A stretch of 5,910 nt of DNA from Xanthobacteraceae bacterium (GTDB lineage: Bacteria > Pseudomonadota > Alphaproteobacteria > Rhizobiales > Xanthobacteraceae), in NCBI GenBank assembly GCA_030036975.1, contig JASHSE010000649.1:1-5910 (forward strand), in the 5' to 3' direction. Below are positions 1-5,520 of the stretch, piece after piece. The position numbers and the translations under genes were made by a program. Every line of letters starts with the position of its first letter. The stretch's first letter is position 1. The notes under the pieces are model-generated. The model was not told the DNA's origin and ran no database searches. It saw nothing but the letters and a program-made list of their open reading frames with translations.

Positions 1-578
1 GCCTCGGCGACGGCGTTGGCGACGGTGGCGGCGAGCTCCGGATCTTCGGACAGAAAATCGATGACGATGACGCGCGATTTCTCCACCGGATAGACGGTGA
101 GCCGGTCGTAATAGGCTTCGAGAACCCGCTCCTGCGGCGTCATGCGCAGCGGATTCTTGAGCAGGCCGAGCGCGCCGAGCACCACCTTGATCGGCGAAAT
201 GCCGTTGAGCGCCGGATCGAATTCCGGCCGCGTGCCGAGCTTGAGCTTGGTGATCACGTCCTGGGCGAGGTCGCGCGACAGCACGAGCTGGGCCTGGCTC
301 GTCACCGCCACTTCGTCGACTGCGTTGCGGTCGATCACGTCCTTGTCGGCGTCGGGACGCAGAAAGACGTTGTCGCGGCCCTCGACCAGGATGCGCGCTT
401 CCGACTGATATTTGGCCGGGATCACCTGCACCACGCCGAGCGTGATCAGCGCGATCAACAGCGTCGGCCGCAGGATCTTCCACTTCTTGCGCCACAGCGC
501 CGCGCCCAGCGCGGGCAGATCGAATTCCGCGTCGCTGAATAAACTCGAAGTCCGCGGCGATGGCGGCGCCACGCTCAT
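1..578 (-). CDS. Wzz/GumC-type exopolysaccharide chain-length/export protein (N-terminal part, runs off left edge)
   Basis: The minus strand is open from an ATG at 578-576 to the left edge, giving 192 codons with no stop. The protein begins MSVAPPSPRTSSLF. It has a short cytoplasmic head with a basic patch (WRKKWK, about residues 29-34), a transmembrane helix at about residues 36-54 (ILRPTLLIALITLGVVQVIP), then a periplasmic stretch starting YQSEARILVE. That order, including the xYxSEAxILVE junction after the helix, is typical of the Wzz domain in GumC/ExoP-like polysaccharide co-polymerases. These inner-membrane proteins set chain length and connect to export, often with a C-terminal tyrosine kinase. 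Members are commonly 450-750 residues, so most of the gene, including any kinase domain, is outside the window. A GGGAG purine stretch at 591-587, about 8-10 bases before the ATG, supports the start. The gene is divergent from the glycosyltransferase at 757. The family call is good; presence of a kinase domain cannot be judged. Confidence 0.88.
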   Translation of the reverse strand, partial: MSVAPPSPRTSSLFSDAEFDLPALGAALWRKKWKILRPTLLIALITLGVVQVIPAKYQSEARILVEGRDNVFLRPDADKDVIDRNAVDEVAVTSQAQLVLSRDLAQDVITKLKLGTRPEFDPALNGISPIKVVLGALGLLKNPLRMTPQERVLEAYYDRLTVYPVEKSRVIVIDFLSEDPELAATVANAVAE

Positions 579-756
579 TGCCCTTACTCCCAAACACCGA
601 CAGGAACAGGCGCGACCATCACAATCCATTAAGGTTGCCATCCGGTTAAAGCTGCGGGCGCGCCGCTGGCGCGGCAACGGCCTGCGTGAGGATTTCTTAA
701 CCGCTGTCGGTCTCAATCGGGTTTAACGTTTTGCTCGCAATTGACGGATCGCGCGC
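579..756. promoter_or_regulatory. divergent intergenic region between the Wzz-like and GT4 genes
   Basis: These 178 bases separate two genes transcribed in opposite directions, so promoters for both should lie here; that is inference from layout. I could not identify a convincing -35/-10 pair on either strand. The segment is more AT-rich than the flanking genes around 628-650 and 697-742 and carries several TTAA tetramers (628, 643, 697 and TTTAAC near 722). A short 5-bp hairpin with loop TGGC sits at 662-675. No coding potential was seen. Confidence 0.45.
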
Positions 757-2022
757 ATGGCCGACCTCTCGGCCGAAGTTTTGGATGATCGGCCGCCGCC
801 ACAGGCTGCGGATTTCGTGGCGGAGAGCGGCGCAGGCATCGCGCTGCGTGCGGCAAGAGCTGCGATCGAGCCGGACGCGTCGCCATCCCAAAGTCTCAAG
901 ATTCTCCACGTCTTCCGCGCCCCGGTCGGCGGCCTGTTCCGGCACGTGCTCGACGTCGCGCGTGGCCAGGTCGCGCGCGGCCACCGCGTCGGCCTCGTCG
1001 TCGACAGCACCACCGGCGGTACGCGCGCCGAAGCGGCGCTGGCAGAGCTTGCGCCGCACCTTGCCTTCGGCATCGAGCGCATCGCGATCCCGCGGCAGCC
1101 GAGTCTGCGCGACATGGCCGCGGTCCGCCAGGTCGCGCGGCGGATTGCGGCCATCGCTCCCGACGTGCTGCACGGCCACGGCGCCAAAGGCGCGGCCCTG
1201 GTGCGTCTTGCGCCGCGCCGCGACGACGCCATCCGCGTTTGCACCCCGCATGGCGGCACCCTGGTCTACGCGCCCGGCACCCATGCCGGAGGCTTTTACC
1301 GCGTGCTCGAGCGGCTCATGAGCGCCCGCACCGATCTCTTTCTGTTCGAAAGCAATTTCGCCGCCGCCGAGTTCTCGCGCACGATCGTTCAGCCCCGTAG
1401 CCCAGTGCGTGTCATTTGCAACGGCGTCGGCGCAGCCGAGTTTGCGCCGCTTGCGCTTGCGCCTGACGCAAGCGACGTCGTCTTTGTCGGCGAACTGCGC
1501 CTGTTGAAGGGGCTGGACGTTTTGCTCGAGGCGCTCGCGATCCTCAAGCGCGCCGGCCGGATGGTCCACGCCACCATTGCCGGCGAGGGCCCGGACGCAC
1601 TTCAGTTCAAAGACTTGAGCAAGCGCCTTGAGGTGGCGGACCAGACGCGTTTCGTCGGCCACGTGCCGGCCCGCGCGGCGTTTGCGATGGGCCGGATGCT
1701 GGTCATGCCATCGCGGGCGGAATCGCTGCCCTATGTCATTCTCGAAGCCGCCGCCGCTTGCATGCCGATCATCGCCACGCAGGTCGGCGGCATTCCGGAA
1801 ATTTTTGGTCCGCAAAGTTCTCGGCTCGTCCCGCCGGACGACGCCGCGGCGCTGGCCAAAGCCCTTGGCGCCGCTTTAACCGATCCGGCGCAGCTCGTGC
1901 GCGCCGCCGAAACCCTTCAAGCGCGGGTCCGCGCCCACTTCACCATCGACGCCATGGTGGACGGCGGCCTTGCCGCCTACCGCGACGCCCTGACGATGCA
2001 GCAGGCCCGACAATGCGCCTAA
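757..2022 (+). CDS. GT4-family (GT-B fold) glycosyltransferase
   Basis: 421 residues, within the usual range for GT4 enzymes, which transfer a sugar from a nucleotide sugar to a growing lipid-linked saccharide on the cytoplasmic side of the inner membrane. After a 47-residue, Ala-rich, poorly conserved-looking leader, the N-terminal Rossmann domain starts at KILHVFRAPVGGLFRHV (residues 48-64) with its glycine-rich acceptor loop. HGHGAKGA (139-146) and TPHGG (163-167) follow. The C-terminal donor domain has the linker NGV (222-224), FVGELRLLKG (243-252), IAGEGPD (274-280) and GHVP (301-304). The retaining-GT signature E-x7-E is present as E322 and E330 in ESLPYVILE, followed by GGIPEI (344-349). 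The ATG at 757 has only a weak ribosome site (GGA about 10 bases upstream), so a start inside the leader is possible. The gene is first in a plus-strand cluster with a priming transferase 87 bp downstream. Donor and acceptor sugars cannot be told from sequence. Confidence 0.93.
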   Translation: MADLSAEVLDDRPPPQAADFVAESGAGIALRAARAAIEPDASPSQSLKILHVFRAPVGGLFRHVLDVARGQVARGHRVGLVVDSTTGGTRAEAALAELAPHLAFGIERIAIPRQPSLRDMAAVRQVARRIAAIAPDVLHGHGAKGAALVRLAPRRDDAIRVCTPHGGTLVYAPGTHAGGFYRVLERLMSARTDLFLFESNFAAAEFSRTIVQPRSPVRVICNGVGAAEFAPLALAPDASDVVFVGELRLLKGLDVLLEALAILKRAGRMVHATIAGEGPDALQFKDLSKRLEVADQTRFVGHVPARAAFAMGRMLVMPSRAESLPYVILEAAAACMPIIATQVGGIPEIFGPQSSRLVPPDDAAALAKALGAALTDPAQLVRAAETLQARVRAHFTIDAMVDGGLAAYRDALTMQQARQCA

Positions 2023-2030
2023 CCAATTTT

Positions 2031-2043
2031 TGAACTTTGTTCA
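2031..2043. promoter_or_regulatory. perfect 5-bp dyad with 3-nt spacer (operator-like)
   Basis: TGAAC-TTT-GTTCA is a perfect inverted repeat that starts 8 bases after the GT4 stop and lies in the 87-bp gap before the priming transferase. It is too short and lacks a T-run to be an intrinsic terminator, so a protein-binding site or chance are the alternatives. I cannot assign a regulator. The spacing differs from the alphaproteobacterial LexA direct repeat GTTC-N7-GTTC. Confidence 0.3.
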
Positions 2044-2109
2044 CTATGTTGCGGCGATGATACGGGGTTCGGCGCGTCCACGTGCTGCACCCGAGTTGCG
2101 TAGAAAACC

Positions 2110-3648
2110 ATGTCGAGTCCCGAGCGCAGCATGATGTTCGACTCGGCCGCTGCTACGGCGGCAGCGGCAGCGCCGCGCGTACAAAAAACTCCGCAGCTTT
2201 CCGCAACAGCGCTCAACGTCGCAAAGCAGCCGTTGCGGCGCGGCTACTCGCCGATCGTGGTTGCCGGCACGGTGCGGCTCGTCGAGATCGCGCTCGTCGC
2301 ACTGGTCGGCTTTGCCGTCTATCTCGCTTACGTGGTGCCGTCCGAAGGCTTTGCCTGGCGCTATGTCGGTGCGGTCGCCGGCATCGCGCTCATGGCGATG
2401 TTCGCCTTTCAGGCCGCCGACATTTACCAGATCCAGGCGTTTCGCGGCCACGAGAAGCAATACATGCGGCTCGCCTCGGCGTGGTCGGTGGTCTTTCTCA
2501 TCGCCATCAGCATGTCGTTCTTCGCCAAGGCCGGCGATCAGTTCTCGCGCGCTTGGCTCGGCGGCTTCTATGTGCTCGGCCTTTGCACCTTGATCGGCTT
2601 CCGCCGCGCGCTGTTTCTGCTGGTACGGCGCTGGACCCGGGAAGGCCGGCTCGACCGCCGCACCGTCGTGGTCGGCGCCGACAAGAACGGCGAGTCGCTG
2701 ATTTCCTCGCTCGCCGCGCAGCGCGATTCCGACGTCTGCGTCATCGGCGTGTTCGACGACCGCGGCGAGGCCCGCAGCCCGTTAAACCGCGAGGGCGCGC
2801 AAAAGCTCGGCACCGTCGACGATCTGGTCGAATTCGCCCGCCACACCCGGGTCGATCTCGTGATCTTTTCGCTGCCGATCTCGGCCGAGGCGCGCATCCT
2901 GCAGATGCTCAAGAAGCTGTGGGTGCTGCCGGTCGATATCCGGCTGTCGGCGCACACCAACAAGCTGCGCTTCCGCCCGCGCTCCTATTCGTACATCGGC
3001 AACGTCCCGGTGATCGATATTTTCGACAAACCGATCGCCGATTGGGACGTGGTGATGAAATGGCTGTTCGACAAAGTCGTCGGCGCGCTGGCGCTCCTGT
3101 GCGTCGCGCCCTTCATGGCGCTGGTGGCGCTCGCCATAAAGCTCGACAGCAAGGGGCCGGTGCTGTTCAAGCAACGCCGCTACGGTTTCAACAACGAGCT
3201 GATCGAGGTCTACAAGTTCCGCTCGATGTACGTCGAGGCGACCGACGCCACCGCGCATCGCCTGGTCAGCAAGAACGATCCGCGGGTGACCCGGGTCGGC
3301 CGCTTCATCCGCAAGACCAGCCTCGACGAGCTGCCGCAGCTGTTCAACGTGGTGTTCGCCGGCAATCTGTCGCTGGTCGGCCCGCGGCCGCATGCGGTGC
3401 ACGCCAAGGCCGAGAACCGCATCTATGACGAGGCGGTCGATGGCTATTTCGCCCGCCATCGCGTCAAGCCGGGCATCACTGGGTGGGCGCAGATCAACGG
3501 CTGGCGCGGCGAGACTGACAGCCAGGAAAAAATCCAGCGCCGCGTCGAGCACGACCTCTATTACATCGAAAACTGGTCGATCCTGTTCGACGTCTACATT
3601 CTGGCGCGCACACCGTTCGCGCTCTTGAATTTGGAGAGCGCGTATTGA
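2110..3648 (+). CDS. polyprenyl-phosphate hexose-1-phosphate transferase (exopolysaccharide-initiating enzyme, WcaJ/ExoY type)
   Basis: 512 residues, the size of large WcaJ/WbaP-type polyprenyl glycosylphosphotransferases. These move a hexose-1-phosphate from a UDP-sugar to undecaprenyl phosphate in the inner membrane, the first step of repeat-unit assembly. Four hydrophobic segments lie at about 48-76, 84-101, 122-139 and 148-172. A nucleotide-binding-like domain starts RRTVVVGADKNGESL (183-197). The C-terminal sugar transferase domain (about 314-506) opens with a membrane-inserting helix (322-344). It contains KQRRYG (354-359), YKFRSM (368-373), RKTSLDELPQLFNV (401-414), SLVGPRPHAV (421-430), KPGITGWAQINGWRGET (453-469) and the C-terminal ESAY resembling the family's ENAY. 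The catalytic Asp-Glu pair is D406-E407. Glucose is the likeliest sugar for this long form, but galactose cannot be excluded. The start at 2110 has no strong ribosome site; an ATG at 2131 is an alternative. Its stop overlaps the next gene's TTG by 4 bases. Confidence 0.95.
   Translation: MSSPERSMMFDSAAATAAAAAPRVQKTPQLSATALNVAKQPLRRGYSPIVVAGTVRLVEIALVALVGFAVYLAYVVPSEGFAWRYVGAVAGIALMAMFAFQAADIYQIQAFRGHEKQYMRLASAWSVVFLIAISMSFFAKAGDQFSRAWLGGFYVLGLCTLIGFRRALFLLVRRWTREGRLDRRTVVVGADKNGESLISSLAAQRDSDVCVIGVFDDRGEARSPLNREGAQKLGTVDDLVEFARHTRVDLVIFSLPISAEARILQMLKKLWVLPVDIRLSAHTNKLRFRPRSYSYIGNVPVIDIFDKPIADWDVVMKWLFDKVVGALALLCVAPFMALVALAIKLDSKGPVLFKQRRYGFNNELIEVYKFRSMYVEATDATAHRLVSKNDPRVTRVGRFIRKTSLDELPQLFNVVFAGNLSLVGPRPHAVHAKAENRIYDEAVDGYFARHRVKPGITGWAQINGWRGETDSQEKIQRRVEHDLYYIENWSILFDVYILARTPFALLNLESAY
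3633..3647 (+). promoter_or_regulatory. ribosome binding site deciding a TTG start (translational coupling)
   Basis: GGAG at 3633-3636 stands 8 bases before TTG 3645-3647, and that TTG overlaps the TGA stop (3646-3648) of the priming transferase as TTGA. This favours TTG 3645 as the polymerase start, with translation coupled to the upstream gene. The alternatives downstream are ATG 3699 (GGGA at 3691-3694, inside the repeat) and GTG 3786 (no clear ribosome site). Confidence 0.55.
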
Positions 3649-5030
3649 GCACGCTCGACGGTGGTAAAGTCCGCTCATTCCCGCGAAAGCGGGAATCCAT
3701 GGAATGGAAAGAGCTGGGTCCCCGCTGGCGCGGGGACGCGCGAAAGATAAACCGGCCGGTCGGATTTGATAGCACTGACGACCGCGTGGCAGGCTCGGCG
3801 CTGGCGCAGCGGCTCCTCAACGTCACACTGTTCATCACGCTGGCGCTGAGCTCGATCGCCTTCATCGAGCCGTCGCCGCACGACGGCATGATGCTCGCGC
3901 TGCTGCTGGCATGCGTTGCCGCGCGCGTGCCGTTCGACCGCAAGCTCGTGCCGCTCTTGATCGTGCTGATCGTCTGGCTGATCGGCGGCCTGTTATGTTT
4001 GACCCGGGTCCCCGATCAACGCGTCACGATACAATACGACGGCACCTCGATCTATCTCGGCATCGCCGCTATCCTGTTTGCCTGCCTGTTCTGTACTGGC
4101 GATGCGACGCGGCTGACAATTCTGCGCCGCGGTTATTTGCTGGCAGCGCTGATCGCGGCGGCTGCCGGTTACGCCGGGTTCTTTCACCTCGTTCCGCACT
4201 ACGACATTTTCCTCGACAACGACAGGGTCAGCGCCACCTTCAAGGACCCCAACGTGTTTGGGCCGTTCCTGATTTTCCCGCTGCTCGTTCTGATCATCGG
4301 CTTCATGACGCGCGGCGTCCGCCTCGGCGGCCTGCTCATCGCCGCTGCGCTGTTGGGCGGCCTGTTCTTGAGCTTTTCACGCGGCGCCTGGATGCACTTT
4401 GCCGTCTCCGCGATCGTCGCCGCCGCGCTGCTCTTCGCCGTCACGCCCGAGCCGCGCATGCGCACCCGCATCGTGCTGTTCGGCATCGGCGCCGCCTTGG
4501 CCGTGGCGCTCGTCGTCGCCGCGCTGACCTCGATCGATTCAGTGCGCGATCTCTTTGTCGAGCGCGCCAAGGCGATCCAACCCTACGACGTCGGTCCGGG
4601 CGGCCGGTTCTGGGAACAGCGCTTGGCGCTCGGCCAAATCCTCGACCACCCGAACGGGCTCGGTCCATTCGAGTTCAGCCGCATTTTCGGCACCCAGCAG
4701 CACGACGTCTACATGCAGGGCTTTTTGGTCTACGGCTGGCTCGGCGGCGCCGCCTATCTGACGCTGGTCTTGGTCACGCTGGCGATCGGCCTTCGCGCCG
4801 CGATCATTGCAACGCCGTGGCAGGCTTGTCTGATCGCCGCCTATGCGGCCTTCGTCGGCGAAGTTTTCGAAGGCTTCATCGTCGACACCGACCACTGGCG
4901 CCACTTTTTTCTGCTGCTCGGCCTGATCTGGGGTCTCACCGCCGCCACCATTAACGCCTGCCGCCGGCGCACTGCTGCCCGCGATGACCTCGCGTTCGCG
5001 GACGCCGCAGCCGTTTCGTATGCCGCTTAG
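3645..5030 (+). CDS. O-antigen ligase/Wzy-like polysaccharide polymerase, multi-spanning membrane protein
   Basis: 461 residues from TTG 3645, or 414 if GTG 3786 is the true start. The chain is strongly hydrophobic with roughly ten membrane segments (for example 55-75, 82-94, 101-119, 135-150, 163-181, 204-220, 228-243, 250-266, 276-293, 361-382 and 419-437). The Wzy_C/WaaL-type signature is visible: DRVSATFKDPNVFGPFL (193-209), FLSFSRGAW (241-249) and HPNGLGPFEF (335-344), then QQHDVYMQGFLVYGWLGG (351-368). R246 and H353 are the positions expected to matter by analogy with this family. Such proteins act at the periplasmic face and either polymerise undecaprenyl-linked repeat units or ligate glycan to lipid A. 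Next to a priming enzyme and a Wzz-like gene, polymerase is the likelier role. Oddity: residues about 11-31 (SFPRKRESM...GPRWRGD) are the translation of a palindromic repeat and are not a domain, so the N-terminus is uncertain. Confidence 0.88.
   Translation: MSTLDGGKVRSFPRKRESMEWKELGPRWRGDARKINRPVGFDSTDDRVAGSALAQRLLNVTLFITLALSSIAFIEPSPHDGMMLALLLACVAARVPFDRKLVPLLIVLIVWLIGGLLCLTRVPDQRVTIQYDGTSIYLGIAAILFACLFCTGDATRLTILRRGYLLAALIAAAAGYAGFFHLVPHYDIFLDNDRVSATFKDPNVFGPFLIFPLLVLIIGFMTRGVRLGGLLIAAALLGGLFLSFSRGAWMHFAVSAIVAAALLFAVTPEPRMRTRIVLFGIGAALAVALVVAALTSIDSVRDLFVERAKAIQPYDVGPGGRFWEQRLALGQILDHPNGLGPFEFSRIFGTQQHDVYMQGFLVYGWLGGAAYLTLVLVTLAIGLRAAIIATPWQACLIAAYAAFVGEVFEGFIVDTDHWRHFFLLLGLIWGLTAATINACRRRTAARDDLAFADAAAVSYAA
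3677..3737. repeat. paired palindromic repeat (REP/BIME-like) at the 5' end of the polymerase gene
   Basis: There are two perfect hairpins. The first has arms ATTCCCGC (3677-3684) and GCGGGAAT (3689-3696) around a GAAA loop. The second has arms GTCCCCGC (3718-3725) and GCGGGGAC (3730-3737) around TGGC. They share the core CCCGC-N4-GCGGG and are 21 bases apart. This two-hairpin layout, translated as FPRKRES...GPRWRGD, is a dispersed repeat pattern I recognise from proteobacterial genomes, where it is usually intergenic and often mis-annotated as coding. Here it reads through without a stop in the frame of the polymerase gene. Only one copy lies in the window, so its dispersed nature is recalled rather than shown. 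Confidence 0.8.
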
Positions 5031-5057
5031 CCGCGACACGCGTCGGCGCACCGCATG

Positions 5058-5086
5058 TTGCGCGCGCACCACCGGATTACTATAGT
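5058..5086 (+). promoter_or_regulatory. candidate sigma-70-type promoter of tRNA-Pro
   Basis: TTGCGC (5058-5063) and TATAGT (5081-5086) are separated by 17 bases, and the -10 box ends 11 bases before the mature tRNA. The -10 matches TATAAT at five of six positions; the -35 keeps the TTG. The -10 lies in a dyad: CCGGA 5072-5076 and TCCGG 5086-5090 flank the self-complementary ACTATAGT (5079-5086). The promoter call rests on sequence match and position only. Confidence 0.65.
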
Positions 5087-5097
5087 CCGGCGCACAT

Positions 5098-5175
5098 CGG
5101 AGCGTAGCGCAGCCCGGTTAGCGCACCAGTCTGGGGGACTGGGGGTCGCGAGTTCAAATCTCGCCGCTCCGACCA
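5098..5175 (+). tRNA. tRNA-Pro (anticodon GGG)
   Basis: The full cloverleaf folds by eye. The acceptor stem CGGAGCG (5098-5104) pairs with CGCTCCG (5165-5171). The D stem is GCGC/GCGC (5107-5110 and 5121-5124). The anticodon stem CCAGT (5126-5130) pairs with ACTGG (5138-5142) around the loop CTGGGGG. The T stem is GCGAG/CTCGC with the TTCAAAT loop. The discriminator A (5172) and an encoded CCA (5173-5175) complete it. The anticodon is GGG at 5133-5135 with G37 after it, as expected for proline; it reads CCC and, by wobble, CCU. All stems are perfect, so the gene looks functional. It follows the polymerase stop by 67 bases on the same strand and has its own promoter. Confidence 0.97.
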
Positions 5176-5201
5176 GAAAGCCGTCAAACCAGGCTCGAAA
5201 C

Positions 5202-5222
5202 CGGCCAGCACCCCTGCGGCCG
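5202..5222. terminator. hairpin downstream of tRNA-Pro, possible weak or bidirectional terminator
   Basis: CGGCC (5202-5206) pairs with GGCCG (5218-5222), and GCA (5208-5210) pairs with TGC (5215-5217), around a CCCC loop with one bulged A. No T-run follows on the plus strand. On the minus strand the hairpin is followed by GTTTCG. It lies between the tRNA and the convergent zinc-ribbon gene, which is the position for a terminator, but without a U-tract the call is tentative. Confidence 0.3.
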
Positions 5223-5313
5223 AAAGGAACAGAACGCCAGCGCGAACGACCGGCGAACGATCCATTCCCTCGCCTCACGGTCCCAAACCGAGGCCAGCCT
5301 CATCTCGGCGCGA

Positions 5314-5520
5314 TCAAGCAGTGACCGGCTCGGCGGGTTCATTTGAATAGGCCGCGGCCATTTCCGGCGAAAGCGCGTAACTGAAAGTTCTATTGCATCG
5401 GAAACAAACAAAGGTCGTTTTCAGCATTTGCGGTGCTTTCGGGTGCGGCACCGAAGTGACATAGGTCATGTCATGGCGGCACTTTGGACAAGCCGCCGTA
5501 GCTTGCAGATCGGTGGGCAT
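5314..5520 (-). CDS. small zinc-ribbon protein of unknown function
   Basis: 68 residues from ATG 5520-5518 to TGA 5316-5314. The chain has two CxxC knuckles, CPKC (C11, C14) and CFRC (C39, C42), separated by 24 residues, which is the geometry of a zinc ribbon. Between them lies HDMTYVTSVPHPKAPQMLKT, and after the second knuckle an aromatic NRTFSYAL. Small proteins of this look (CPKCRHDM...PHPKxPQM..TTFVCxxCNxTxSY) are, as I recall, common hypothetical proteins in Hyphomicrobiales. The intact Cys pattern argues that the gene is real despite its size. GGGAAG lies about 10 bases before the ATG; an in-frame TTG at 5526 would add two residues but sits too close to it. The gene converges on tRNA-Pro and does not look tied to the polysaccharide cluster. 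No signal peptide or membrane segment is present, so it is probably cytoplasmic. Function is unknown. Confidence 0.78.
   Translation of the reverse strand: MPTDLQATAACPKCRHDMTYVTSVPHPKAPQMLKTTFVCFRCNRTFSYALSPEMAAAYSNEPAEPVTA

Noticed and set aside
662..675. Hairpin GCCGC-TGGC-GCGGC as a degenerate copy of the repeat at 3718-3737
   Set aside because: The shared string CCGCTGGCGCGG is GC-rich and a similar string also occurs inside coding sequence near 3500. There is no partner hairpin, so chance is the simpler explanation.
624..726. CtrA-type sites from the TTAA tetramers in the divergent intergenic region
   Set aside because: The tetramers are not spaced as TTAA-N7-TTAA; the nearest pair is 13 bases apart, so the match is only to half-sites.
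697..1815. A 372-codon open frame on the minus strand opposite the GT4 gene
   Set aside because: It lies entirely antisense to a gene with clear GT4 motifs. Its product is rich in Arg, Asp, Ala and Gly with no family motifs, as expected for a shadow frame in high-GC DNA.
2082..3428. A 448-codon plus-strand frame overlapping the priming transferase
   Set aside because: Its product is Arg-rich and lacks motifs, while the other frame carries the full sugar transferase signature with the Asp-Glu pair.
3911..4954. A 347-codon plus-strand frame inside the polymerase gene
   Set aside because: The product is dominated by Arg and Pro and has no membrane segments or motifs. The other frame gives a coherent multi-spanning protein.
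5151..5313. tRNA-Pro 3' end as an attachment site for a mobile element
   Set aside because: I saw no second copy of the tRNA 3' end downstream and no integrase gene. The next feature is an ordinary small chromosomal gene.
5027..5324. ORFs on both strands over the tRNA, containing VASSNLAAPT (plus) and GAARFELATPSPP (minus)
   Set aside because: These are the familiar artefacts of translating a tRNA gene and its complement; the cloverleaf at 5098-5175 explains the sequence.
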